Assembly (NCBI RefSeq): GCF_006376685.1
Contig: NZ_VEWL01000001.1
Location: 186,001 to 250,000, forward strand
Length of the DNA: 64,000 bases
Source of the DNA: Ochrobactrum teleogrylli
GTDB lineage: Bacteria > Pseudomonadota > Alphaproteobacteria > Rhizobiales > Rhizobiaceae
Direction: 5' to 3'
Positions 55,781-63,583 of the stretch are shown one piece after another (within the stretch, counting starts at the first letter, position 1; every line of letters begins with the position of its first letter). Below the pieces are notes generated by a model, which ran no database searches, was not told the DNA's origin, and was given only the letters and a program-made list of their open reading frames with translations. A program made the translations under genes and the position numbers.

Positions 55781-56087
55781 ATGGAACGCCCCGTTTCCGC
55801 CTGCCGACATTCTGACAGCGTGGTCAGCGCCCGGTAGAGCCTTCTTCGAGGGACGATCTTCACCTTCCGACGTAGGGCTTTCCCCCGGATGGGCGAGCGG
55901 CCTACACCCTTGCCCGCCCTATGACGCAAGCCGGGTGAGGATTGGCAGTATTCGTTCGGTGATGGCTGCGCCCAATGGTATGTGCGCCGCGCTCCAGATG
56001 GCAGTCTCGGCAATCTTTAGACCGCTTAGTAGTTTGGGGACCAGAGTAGTGGCGGCCATTGTGAGGGCCAGAGCCGAGGGGGTGTGT
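55781..56087. other. 307-bp divergent intergenic region (epimerase / methyltransferase)
   Basis: The methyltransferase frame is open across it, but the translated sequence lacks family similarity and the start at 56088 has its own GAGGGGG ribosome binding site. It therefore probably holds two divergent promoters. No terminator or repeat seen. Confidence 0.45.
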
Positions 56088-57389
56088 ATGACCATCCAGA
56101 CACCGGATATTTCGCGGAGCAAAAGCATGACGCAAGAGCGGACCGGCTGTCGCCTGTGCGGTAAGCGGCTTAAACACACATTTGTGGATCTGGGCATGTC
56201 GCCGCCCTGCGAAAGTTTCGTTGCCGCCGATCAGCTGGACCGCATGGAGCCTTATTACCCGCTCTACGCGCTGGTCTGCGATCATTGCTATCTCGTGCAA
56301 CTGAAGGAGTATTTTTCGCCCGCCGAGATTTTCACGGAATATGCCTATTTCTCGTCCTTTGCGACAAGCTGGGTGGATCACGCCAGAGCCTATTGCGACG
56401 CGATCACCGAACGGCTGGAACTGGACGAGAACAGTTTCGTGGTGGAAGTCGCCAGCAATGACGGCTATCTGCTGCAGCATTTCCTGCCAAAGGGCATTCC
56501 GGCTCTGGGCATAGAACCTGCGGCCAATGTGGCGGAAGCCGCAATCGCCAAGGGCGTGTCAACCCGGGTTGATTTCTTCGGTGCGAAACTGGCGCTGGAA
56601 ATGCTCGGTGCTAATCAAAGCGCCGATCTCATTATCGGCAACAATGTTCTGGCGCAGGTGCCCGATCTGAATGATTTCGTGCGCGGTATGCAGCTTCTGC
56701 TGAAACCCGAAGGTGTCATCACGCTGGAATTTCCGCATCTTGCCAATCTGATTGAGTTCAACCAGTTCGACACGATCTATCACGAGCATTTCTCGTATTT
56801 CTCGCTGCTGACCATTCGCTTCATGGCGCACAGGCACCACCTCAAGATCATCGATGTCGAGGAAGTGCCGACCCATGGCGGATCGCTGCGGGTCTATCTG
56901 GCGCGCACCGGCAGCAAGCGCAAGGCGTCGCCCCGGGTAGCGGCCCTTCTCAAGAAGGAAGAGAGCTTCGGCCTCACCGATATCGCGACCTATGAACAGT
57001 TTGCGGAAAAGACCCGTCACGCCAAGCGTGATCTCCTGTCCTTCCTGATTGCAGCCAAGAATTCGGGCAAGCGCATCAGCGGTTATGGCGCGCCGGGCAA
57101 GGGCAACACGCTTCTGAACTATTGCGGCATCGGCACGGATTTTCTGGATTTCACCGTGGACCGCAATCCCTACAAGCACGGGCGCTATACGCCCGGCATG
57201 CATATCCCGATTTATGACGTATCGGCGATAGACAAATACAAGCCGGACTACATCCTCATCCTGCCTTGGAACTTCAAGGATGAGATCATCCGGCAGATGC
57301 AGCACGTGGTCGAATGGGGCGCGAAATTCATTATCCCCATCCCCCATGTCCGATTGATCGATCCAGCTCTGATTGCAGAGGAGCGTTAA
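56088..57389 (+). CDS. Sugar-nucleotide C-methyltransferase (NovU/TylC3 type)
   Basis: A 433-residue SAM-dependent enzyme. The zinc-binding N terminus has CRLCGKRLKHTFVDLG and LVCDHCYLVQLKEYF. The SAM motif is VVEVASNDGYLLQHF (about 120-134). The C-terminal domain has GYGAPGKGNTLLNYCGIG and TVDRNPYKHGRYTPGMHIP, as in 3-C-methyltransferases that build branched deoxy sugars. The ATG at 56088 follows GAGGGGG; the ATG at 56127 follows GGAG and is nearly as good. It starts a three-gene run with the cytidylyltransferase and PIG-L genes. Confidence 0.92.
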   Translation: MTIQTPDISRSKSMTQERTGCRLCGKRLKHTFVDLGMSPPCESFVAADQLDRMEPYYPLYALVCDHCYLVQLKEYFSPAEIFTEYAYFSSFATSWVDHARAYCDAITERLELDENSFVVEVASNDGYLLQHFLPKGIPALGIEPAANVAEAAIAKGVSTRVDFFGAKLALEMLGANQSADLIIGNNVLAQVPDLNDFVRGMQLLLKPEGVITLEFPHLANLIEFNQFDTIYHEHFSYFSLLTIRFMAHRHHLKIIDVEEVPTHGGSLRVYLARTGSKRKASPRVAALLKKEESFGLTDIATYEQFAEKTRHAKRDLLSFLIAAKNSGKRISGYGAPGKGNTLLNYCGIGTDFLDFTVDRNPYKHGRYTPGMHIPIYDVSAIDKYKPDYILILPWNFKDEIIRQMQHVVEWGAKFIIPIPHVRLIDPALIAEER

Positions 57390-57391
57390 TC

Positions 57392-58201
57392 ATGAAAGTC
57401 GTTCTGTTTTGCGGCGGTCTTGGAACCAGAATCCGCGAATATTCGGAAAATGTGCCCAAGCCAATGATACCGCTTGGCCACCAGCCGATCCTGCATCATG
57501 TCATGGAATATTACAGCGATTACGGTCACAACGATTTTGTCCTTTGCCTGGGTTACAAGGCCAATGTCGTGAAGGATTTCTTCCTGACGATCCGCCCGCA
57601 GACTTTTGCGGATTGCGTGGTCTCCAATGGCGGGCGCAATGTCGAATTGCTGGAGGAGGTGGATCGCGACTGGAGCGTGACCCTGCTCGACACCGGCATC
57701 TGGCGCAATATCGGCGAGCGCCTGTGGAGCGCGCGCGCCCATGTCGAGAAGGAGGACATGTTCCTCGCCAATTACAGCGATGGTCTGAGCGATGTCGATC
57801 TCGACGACATGACGCGGCGTTTCGAGGCGAGCGGCAAGATTGCCTGCTTTCTCGCCGTGCGTCCGCCGCTGACCTATCATCTGGCGGATATCGCCGAAGG
57901 CGGAGACGTGCGCGCTTTCCGGACCTCAAACACCTCCGATATCTGGATCAATGGCGGCTATTTCCTCTTCCGCAAGGAAATCTTCGATTACATGCGGGAG
58001 GGCGAAGAGCTGGTGTTGGAACCGTTCAGCCGTCTTATCGCCGACAATCAGCTGATGGCCTATAAATATGAAGGCTTCTGGCGGTCGATGGACACGCTGC
58101 GCGACTGGCAGACGCTGGAAGACATGGTCGAGAAGGGCGATATGCCCTGGAAGAAACACAAGGCGGAGCAGCGCGCAGCCAACATCGCCATAGCGCTATG
58201 A
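57392..58201 (+). CDS. rfbF: Glucose-1-phosphate cytidylyltransferase
   Basis: A 269-residue nucleotidyltransferase making CDP-glucose from CTP and glucose 1-phosphate. It starts VVLFCGGLGTRIREYSENVP (about 3-22), then KPMIPLGHQPILHHVMEYY and FLCLGYKANVVKDFF-like segments, FLANYSDGLSDVDLDDM (metal-binding Asp) and the C-terminal FWRSMDTLRDWQTLEDM. These are RfbF features rather than RmlA. It starts 2 bases after the methyltransferase stop codon with GAGGAG upstream. The expected partner RfbG (4,6-dehydratase) is not recognised nearby. Confidence 0.94.
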   Translation: MKVVLFCGGLGTRIREYSENVPKPMIPLGHQPILHHVMEYYSDYGHNDFVLCLGYKANVVKDFFLTIRPQTFADCVVSNGGRNVELLEEVDRDWSVTLLDTGIWRNIGERLWSARAHVEKEDMFLANYSDGLSDVDLDDMTRRFEASGKIACFLAVRPPLTYHLADIAEGGDVRAFRTSNTSDIWINGGYFLFRKEIFDYMREGEELVLEPFSRLIADNQLMAYKYEGFWRSMDTLRDWQTLEDMVEKGDMPWKKHKAEQRAANIAIAL

Positions 58202-58854
58202 TCGACCTGCGTTCTCTCGCCAATCCGGGCAGGCCGCTTCAGCTCTTATGTCTGGGCGCGCATTCGGACGATATCGAAATCGGCTGCGGGGGAACGCTCC
58301 TCAGTCTGATCGAAGCGGGAACGCCGATGCACATAGAATGGTGTGTGTTGTCGGGCAGTGAAGATCGTCGCGCCGAGGCGGAGGCTTCAGCGCGCGATTT
58401 TCTGCGCGGTACGGAAAATCCCGGCATCAGGCTTGCGGCGTTTGAGGACAGTTATTTTCCGGCGCAGATTCGCGAGATCAAGGGGTGGCTGATCGAACAG
58501 CGCAGCCGCCAGACGCCGGATATTGTGTTCACCCACCGTCACGGCGACGCGCATCAGGATCACCGCACAGTCAACGAACTGACCTGGAACCTCTTCCGCG
58601 ACCAGCTGATCCTCGAATATGAAATCCCGAAATGGGATGGCGACCTCGGCCAGCCCAATGCCTATTCAACCCTTTCGGCGGCGATCATGGAACACAAGGT
58701 CGAGCTGTTGATGAAGCATTTCGGCACGCAGCGTTCGAAGGACTGGTTCGACCCGGAAACATTTCGCGGACTGGCGCGGCTGCGCGGCATGGAATGTCGC
58801 GCGCCGGAAACCTATGCCGAAGCGTTTCATATGCGCAAGCTGCGACTGTTTTAG
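58198..58854 (+). CDS. PIG-L/LmbE-family deacetylase
   Basis: A 218-residue zinc-dependent de-N-acetylase family protein. Zinc ligands are in LGAHSDDIEIGCGGTLL (about 19-35, the AHxDD motif) and THRHGDAHQDHRTVNEL (about 112-128). The family removes acetyl groups from GlcNAc-type sugars and related metabolites. Its ATG overlaps the rfbF stop codon (ATGA). It is the last gene of the locus, facing the convergent small-RNA gene. Confidence 0.92.
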   Translation: MIDLRSLANPGRPLQLLCLGAHSDDIEIGCGGTLLSLIEAGTPMHIEWCVLSGSEDRRAEAEASARDFLRGTENPGIRLAAFEDSYFPAQIREIKGWLIEQRSRQTPDIVFTHRHGDAHQDHRTVNELTWNLFRDQLILEYEIPKWDGDLGQPNAYSTLSAAIMEHKVELLMKHFGTQRSKDWFDPETFRGLARLRGMECRAPETYAEAFHMRKLRLF

Positions 58855-58870
58855 CTTTGTCTGGAGATAC

Positions 58871-58990
58871 AAAAAAGCCCGTCGCGCTGGGAGGAGGAGT
58901 GCGCAACGGGCTGATTGGTAAAGCGCGATTGGGAGGAGGAGTATCGCGCTTCGTGTCCGGTTTCTGGGAGGAGGAGTGAAACCGAACAAC
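58871..58990 (-). ncRNA. Small RNA with three CUCCUCCC (anti-Shine-Dalgarno) hairpin loops, 'cuckoo'/CcsR type
   Basis: Read on the minus strand, three hairpins follow one another, each showing the identical 13-base loop ACUCCUCCUCCCA (loops at 58965-58977, 58930-58942 and 58888-58900). The stems are 10 bp (58955-58964 with 58978-58987, one G-U), 9 bp perfect (58921-58929 with 58943-58951) and 12 bp with one G-U (58876-58887 with 58901-58912). Stem sequences all differ while the loop does not. The last hairpin is followed by six T residues and serves as the terminator. CUCCUCCC loops are the mark of alphaproteobacterial trans-acting small RNAs able to cover ribosome binding sites. The 5' end is not determined. 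Confidence 0.85.
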
Positions 58991-59063
58991 GTGAAAATAG
59001 GTGCGCGGTCAGAGGTTTACAAGAGGACATGCTGCAGGGCAGCTATGCATTTTTTAAAGGGCT

Positions 59064-59190
59064 AAAAAAGAAACCGCCCCGCAGCGGTCTAGCGCGCTGG
59101 GGCGGTCACTCCCTCCTCCAAGTGGAGCACACAATAATGTGGGAGTTTCTAAAAGCAAGCCCCCGACAAAACTCTATAAATTTCAGAAAA
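59064..59190 (-). ncRNA. Second structured small-RNA candidate with intrinsic terminator
   Basis: On the minus strand an outer stem, ACTCCC/GGGAGT (59141-59146 with 59108-59113), encloses two small hairpins, CACA-TTAT-TGTG and CTCCA-CT-TGGAG, giving a three-way junction. An 8-bp terminator stem, ACCGCCCC/GGGGCGGT (59099-59106 with 59073-59080), follows, then TTTCTTTTTT. The run GGAGGAGGGAG (complement of 59109-59119) sits inside. The overall shape recalls the alphaproteobacterial suhB-motif/MmgR (alpha-r8) RNAs, but that match is from memory. The 5' end is only approximate. Confidence 0.6.
59073..59106 (-). terminator. Intrinsic terminator of the second small-RNA candidate
   Basis: Stem ACCGCCCC / GGGGCGGT with an 18-base inner part, followed on the minus strand by TTTCTTTTTT (complement of 59064-59072). 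It separates the two minus-strand RNAs. Confidence 0.8.
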
Positions 59191-60150
59191 TACTGAAATC
59201 CATGAAGCTGATTGAGTAGTTACCGGGTCTCCTGCTAATGAGCGGTTTGGTCTCGACTAATCTCGGGTCGTACTCGCCCAAACTGTGTGGCAGCCAGCCG
59301 AACAAAACTTTGGCTAATATTTGATATATTTTATTGACTACCTACTTGCCGTGAGGCGGAGTGGAACCACAGCAAGCTGTCATTTGAGTGTGCTTCGCAG
59401 TTGTACCCCGCAATTCTCCGAGATTGCTATTTCCATTTTGGAACAGGTGTGATTAGGTTCGCGCCGACGGATTTAAGGAATCAGTCTTCAAATTTCACTG
59501 ATGCGATAGGCTTGTGCGGTGGAAATTTAGACAGGACTATAAAAACTCTGACTCAATAAGAGTTTCAAAAAAAGCCTTATGATCTCGGATGTTTAACCAG
59601 ATCGTCCTCCCAATTAAGTGGGATAATTATCCGTTTTGATCACGTAATCTTTCAGACTGGAACCCTTTGTTGGTTTTAGAATCGGTCTTTAGTCGCCATT
59701 TTTTCACTGCGTGCACTCCTGAGAGCTCGCCCGCCTCGCGCCCCTAAGCCCCCCGCCCAAACGCGAGGCGGTTCCTTATCCAGGAACCATCAGTTTTTCC
59801 CAAGAATCGTAACAATCGAATATGCTGGCTTCGGTCCGCGCATTTTGAGTTGCAACGCGCATTACCCTTCGGTTCGTATAAAAATCGCAGTCACGTTTTA
59901 AGACGTAACGCAGCGTCACATTTGATTGGGATTTAATCGTAAATCTGATGCGCTTTCTTCTGTGGAAGACGCCGAAAAGCCCGGCTGATGCCCTATTCTT
60001 CGGGTACGTTTAAGCCAGTTGAGTCGATTGGTGCGCGAGGTGCACCGCAGCTTGGCCACGTCTTGGAATGCATGCAGCAGTGGGTCCGGCTTCATGCTAG
60101 CGCGCCTTTGCTTTGTCGGAGGGTGTGCATGTCAGGACGCCAGCCAAAAA
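59191..60150. other. About 960 bp AT-richer noncoding region before minC
   Basis: No ORF of convincing quality on either strand. It contains a 10-bp perfect hairpin, CCGCCTCGCG / CGCGAGGCGG (59731-59740 with 59762-59771), directly followed by GGTTCC / GGAACC (59770-59775 with 59783-59788) and T residues at 59793-59797, so a plus-strand RNA may end there. AAACTCT / AGAGTTT near 59543-59566 forms a smaller hairpin. Base composition and lack of frames set it apart from the flanks. Confidence 0.5.
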
Positions 60151-60165
60151 TTAACCATCTGTTAA
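60151..60165. promoter_or_regulatory. CtrA-type box at the minC promoter
   Basis: TTAA (60151-60154), seven bases, TTAA (60162-60165), then CC: the consensus TTAA-N7-TTAA bound by the cell-cycle regulator CtrA. It is 42 bases upstream of the minC ATG used here. Brucella abortus minC has been reported as a CtrA target, which supports the call. Confidence 0.7.
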
Positions 60166-60206
60166 CCATTCCGCATATAGACCGAGTAAACCGTTTTTTA
60201 ACCAAG

Positions 60207-60941
60207 ATGAATCAAGTGCTAACACAATCCCGTCCGATCCGTTTGAAAGGGCGCTCCTTTCTTGCGCTGGTGCTCTCGCCTGAACTGCCGCTGGATGGCT
60301 GGCTCGACAGGCTGGACGATCTTGCCGCGCGTTCGGCGGGGTTCTTTCTGAACCGCCCGGTCGTGCTTGATCTTGAGAATCTGGTTATCGAACGGATGCA
60401 GCTGGTTCAGCTACTGGAAGATCTTGCAGGTCGCGGTGTCTGGATCACGGGTTTTGAAAATGCGCGTCCTTCGCTTCTCGGTCCTGGCATGCCGCCAGCG
60501 CTGCGTGGCGGGCAGGTGGCCGCGGATTTCAATCCCGAGGTGAGCGAGCCTGCGGCACCGGCAAAGCCAGTCACAGCCGCAGCACCCGCCAATGTGCAAC
60601 TGGTGAAGGCCGTCCCTTCGATGGTGGTAACGGAGCCTGTGCGCTCCGGCCAGTCCATCTATTTCCCGGATGGCGACGTTACCGTTGTCGGTTCGGTGGC
60701 TTCTGGTGCGGAAGTGGTGGCGGGCGGTTCGATCCATGTTTATGGCGCGCTGCGCGGTCGTGCGATGGCCGGGACCGCAGGCAATTCCAACGCGCGCATT
60801 TTCTGCCGCAAGATGGAAGCGGAATTGGTTGCAATCGACGGCCTCTACAAGACGGCTGAAGACATGGAAGCCCGGTTGCGCGGTCAGGCGGTGCAGCTCT
60901 GGCTCGATGGCGATTACATGATGGCCGAAACGCTCGGTTGA
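60207..60941 (+). CDS. minC: Septum site-determining protein MinC
   Basis: A 244-residue division inhibitor that blocks FtsZ polymerisation away from mid-cell. The N-terminal domain begins IRLKGRSFLALVLSPELPLDGW (about 12-33). A Pro/Ala-rich linker (about 115-140) precedes the beta-helical C-terminal domain (VRSGQSIYFPDGDVTVVGSVASGAEVVAGG, then GRAMAG), which binds MinD. The frame is open from 59988, and the ATG at 60129 has a good GGAGGG, but that start would place the CtrA box inside the gene. The ATG at 60207 fits related MinC proteins better. First gene of minCDE. Confidence 0.92.
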   Translation: MNQVLTQSRPIRLKGRSFLALVLSPELPLDGWLDRLDDLAARSAGFFLNRPVVLDLENLVIERMQLVQLLEDLAGRGVWITGFENARPSLLGPGMPPALRGGQVAADFNPEVSEPAAPAKPVTAAAPANVQLVKAVPSMVVTEPVRSGQSIYFPDGDVTVVGSVASGAEVVAGGSIHVYGALRGRAMAGTAGNSNARIFCRKMEAELVAIDGLYKTAEDMEARLRGQAVQLWLDGDYMMAETLG

Positions 60942-61021
60942 TCGAATTTATTGAAAAGAAATCATGTCCGGTTGGGCGGGCAATACTCTCATAAGGCGTG
61001 CGGGAGCTACAGGAGACCAAT

Positions 61022-61837
61022 ATGGCAAAAGTAATTGTTGTAACTTCCGGCAAGGGTGGCGTTGGCAAAACGACATCCACCGCAGCCATCGGCGCCGCTC
61101 TTGCGCAGCGCGGTGAAAAGACTGTCGTTATCGACTTCGATGTCGGCTTGCGCAATCTCGATCTGGTGATGGGTGCCGAACGCCGCGTGGTGTTCGATCT
61201 GGTAAATGTGATTCAGGGCGATGCGAAGCTGCCGCAGGCGCTTATCCGCGACAAGCGTCTCGACACGCTTTATCTGCTGCCCGCCTCCCAGACCCGCGAC
61301 AAGGACAACCTCACCACCGAGGGCGTTGATCGTGTGATCGAAGACCTCAAGAAGGAATTCGACTGGATCATCTGCGACAGCCCGGCCGGGATCGAGCGCG
61401 GCGCGACGCTTGCCATGCGCCATGCCGACATGGCCGTTGTGGTGACCAATCCGGAAGTGTCGTCGGTGCGCGATTCCGACCGTATTATCGGCCTTCTCGA
61501 CGCCAAGACTCTCAAGGCCGAGCGCGGCGAGCGGGTGGAAAAGCATCTTTTGCTGACCCGCTACGACCCGATCCGCGCCGAACGCGGCGACATGCTGAAA
61601 GTCGAAGACGTACTTGAAATCCTGTCTATCCCGCTTCTGGGCATCATCCCTGAAAGCCAGGATGTGCTGCGCGCATCCAATATCGGCTCTCCAGTGACGC
61701 TTGCCGACCAGCGCAGTGCGCCGGCTCTGGCCTATCTGGATGCAGCACGCCGTCTGGCGGGCGAAGAAGTGCCGATGACTGTTCCATCCGAAAAGCGCAG
61801 CCTTCTGGGCAAAATTTTCGGAAGGAGAGCGGCATGA
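61022..61837 (+). CDS. minD: Septum site-determining ATPase MinD
   Basis: A 271-residue membrane-associated ATPase that recruits MinC and oscillates with MinE. The deviant Walker A is [21 protein letters not shown] (about 7-27), with switch regions [16 protein letters not shown] and [14 protein letters not shown]. The C-terminal amphipathic membrane-targeting helix is [22 protein letters not shown] precedes the ATG at 61022; an upstream in-frame start at 60998 has no support. The stop codon overlaps the minE start (ATGA). Confidence 0.97.
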   Translation: MAKVIVVTSGKGGVGKTTSTAAIGAALAQRGEKTVVIDFDVGLRNLDLVMGAERRVVFDLVNVIQGDAKLPQALIRDKRLDTLYLLPASQTRDKDNLTTEGVDRVIEDLKKEFDWIICDSPAGIERGATLAMRHADMAVVVTNPEVSSVRDSDRIIGLLDAKTLKAERGERVEKHLLLTRYDPIRAERGDMLKVEDVLEILSIPLLGIIPESQDVLRASNIGSPVTLADQRSAPALAYLDAARRLAGEEVPMTVPSEKRSLLGKIFGRRAA

Positions 61838-62097
61838 GCCTATTTCGTTTCTTCACCAAGCAGGCATCGGCGCCCTTGGCGCGCGAACGTCTGCAAGTTC
61901 TGCTGGCGCATGAGCGAGCGTCCGAGGGACATTCCGATCTTGTGGCGGTGCTGAGGGAAGAAATTCTGGCGGTGATCGCCAAACATATCCAGATCGATCG
62001 CGACAAGGTCAGCGTGAAGATGGATCGGGGAGATCAGATGTCGACACTGGAAGTCGATATCGAGCTTCCCTTGAAGAAAAAGGTGCGGGCAGCCTGA
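61834..62097 (+). CDS. minE: Cell division topological specificity factor MinE
   Basis: An 87-residue protein that releases MinD from the membrane and thereby limits MinC to the poles. The N-terminal membrane-binding helix (SLFRFFTKQ) and anti-MinCD segment ([14 protein letters not shown], about 18-31) are followed by the topological domain ([20 protein letters not shown] and [11 protein letters not shown]). GGAGAG lies upstream within minD and the ATG overlaps the minD stop codon. The length is typical. Confidence 0.96.
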   Translation: MSLFRFFTKQASAPLARERLQVLLAHERASEGHSDLVAVLREEILAVIAKHIQIDRDKVSVKMDRGDQMSTLEVDIELPLKKKVRAA

Positions 62098-62190
62098 TTT
62101 TCAAAGCATTTCCCGCAGCAACATTTGAACGTTTTGTGTCTGGGAAGGCCATAATACAACGTGCGGGGGCCATAATGGAGGGATATTTCC

Positions 62191-62361
62191 ATGAACCGCG
62201 GCACACTTCTTATCCGTCTGAAGGAGCTTCAGGAACTGCCAAAGTTTCAGAAGCGCGATATTTGTACGGTAAGCGCCTTTCTCCCTCTCGACGCTCTGGC
62301 AGAACATGTCAGGGTCTGCGAGGAGGCCGCAGGCGTAGCGCAAACGGGGCAGGATCATTGA
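62191..62361 (+). CDS. Small conserved-looking ORF after minE
   Basis: A 56-residue protein starting MNRGTLLIRLKELQELPKFQ, mostly helical with heptad-like leucines, ending AAGVAQTGQDH. GGAGGG at 62178-62183 gives proper spacing to the ATG. A 9-bp intrinsic terminator overlaps the stop codon. I do not recognise it. It may be the end of the min transcript or a separate unit. Confidence 0.6.
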   Translation: MNRGTLLIRLKELQELPKFQKRDICTVSAFLPLDALAEHVRVCEEAAGVAQTGQDH

Positions 62362-62373
62362 TCCTGCCTTTTT
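62348..62373 (+). terminator. Intrinsic terminator after the small ORF
   Basis: GGCAGGATC (62348-62356) and GATCCTGCC (62360-62368) around the loop ATT, then TTTTT. It includes the last codons and stop of the 56-residue ORF. Confidence 0.88.
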
Positions 62374-62391
62374 CGCTGGCTCATGCGTCTT

Positions 62392-62475
62392 TTACGGCAC
62401 GGCAAAATGCGTCTGCAAATAGCAGCCGAGAAACAAAAGCACGACCGCAGCCGCTATGAGAGCCAGAATTTTCAT
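62392..62475 (-). CDS. Possible 27-residue membrane peptide
   Basis: MKILALIAAAVVLLFLGCYL followed by QTHFAVP: a single hydrophobic helix with a basic start. It lies 77 bases downstream of argP on the same strand. No good ribosome binding site is within 15 bases of the ATG, so this is only a candidate. Confidence 0.3.
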   Translation of the reverse strand: MKILALIAAAVVLLFLGCYLQTHFAVP

Positions 62476-62552
62476 AAAACAGCATTCGCTCAATCTCCGC
62501 TCACGTTCAATAAAACTGATGGTGATCGAAGTGTGCGGAGGCTGGTAACGGA

Positions 62553-63461
62553 TCAGGCGGCGTTCTGCAGCAGTTCGCGCCGCGCTGTTGCGACAACCTG
62601 CTGCGTCAAATCGGAGAGTCGATCAGCCGCAAGCCGATTGACCTGCCAATAGAGCGGTACATCGAGCGGTGTGTCGGCTACAAGTTCGACCAGCTGGCCG
62701 GATGCAAGGTGGTCCTTCACCAGCACGTTTGGGTTTACACCCCAGCCCATACCGTCAAGGCTCGCTTCGACAAATCCTTGCGTGGATGGCAACCAGTGCG
62801 TCGGGCAATTGACATCCGCCTTGAGATTTTCCTTGATCCAGCGCTCCTGAAGCCGATCTTTCTGGTTGAAGGTCAAGGCTGGCGCAACAGCAAGCGCGTC
62901 AGGCGTCACGCCATTTTTGAAATACCGTTCCATGAAATCCGGCGATGCGGTTGCGTGATACCGCAGCGTGCCGAGCGGAACGATACGGCAGCCTTGCACC
63001 AGTTTCGCGTGAGAGGTCACAGCCGCCAGAACACGCCCATGCTGAAGCCATTCGGCTGTGTGATCCTGATCATCCACGGCGATGTTAAGAAGATGCTCGG
63101 AACCTTTGGTAAAAGCGGAAATTGCTTTCAAAAACCATGTTCCCAGACTGTCGGCATTGGTGGCGATGTTCAGCGTGACGCGCTGCTTCAGGTCGTCCGG
63201 CCCGGCAAGGGCGGGCAGTTCTTCCAGCAACTCGCGTTCCAGCATACCCACCTGTTCGATGTGGCGACAAAGCCAGTCGCCTTTTTCGGTCGCGGTGCAA
63301 GGCGTCCCGCGCGAAATAAGCACCGTGCCAAGCCGCTCCTCCAGATGTTTCACCCGTTGCGATATGGCAGACGGCGTCACGTTCAAGGCGCGGGCCGCTT
63401 TCTCGAAACTGCCGGTTTGCACGACCATCGCGACGGCACGAAGTGCGGAATAATCGATCAT
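62553..63461 (-). CDS. argP: LysR-family regulator ArgP (LysG/IciA)
   Basis: A 302-residue LysR regulator that controls basic amino acid export. The winged helix-turn-helix (about 1-60) reads YSALRAVAMVVQTGSFEKAA and LNVTPSAISQRVKHLEERLG, the ArgP version with SAISQRVK. The effector domain follows (about 90-300). It is divergent from the argO-type exporter gene, the standard arrangement in which ArgP with lysine or arginine regulates the exporter from the shared 122-bp region. Confidence 0.94.
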   Translation of the reverse strand: MIDYSALRAVAMVVQTGSFEKAARALNVTPSAISQRVKHLEERLGTVLISRGTPCTATEKGDWLCRHIEQVGMLERELLEELPALAGPDDLKQRVTLNIATNADSLGTWFLKAISAFTKGSEHLLNIAVDDQDHTAEWLQHGRVLAAVTSHAKLVQGCRIVPLGTLRYHATASPDFMERYFKNGVTPDALAVAPALTFNQKDRLQERWIKENLKADVNCPTHWLPSTQGFVEASLDGMGWGVNPNVLVKDHLASGQLVELVADTPLDVPLYWQVNRLAADRLSDLTQQVVATARRELLQNAA

Positions 63462-63583
63462 TAGTTTATCTTAATTATAGTTAGTATCTTTAACTATACT
63501 AATCCAGACGAGGTCTGTATCCAAGCGCTATCAACCATTCCAATTTGCGTGGCATCTGGCGCCATACTCCGTAGCGAGCCGAA

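Noticed and set aside
58915-59196. 93-residue plus-strand ORF
   Set aside because: It runs antisense through the structured small-RNA region. The protein is low in family features and has no ribosome binding site of note (the GGAGGAGGAG strings are the hairpin loops).
60129-60206. MinC start at 60129
   Set aside because: It has a good Shine-Dalgarno, but the encoded segment is AT-rich, unlike MinC N termini, and contains the CtrA box. Kept as an alternative only.
62136-62459. 107-residue plus-strand ORF after minE
   Set aside because: Composition is Arg/Ser/Gly-rich as in shadow frames, and it conflicts with the better 56-residue frame at 62191, which has a ribosome binding site and terminator.
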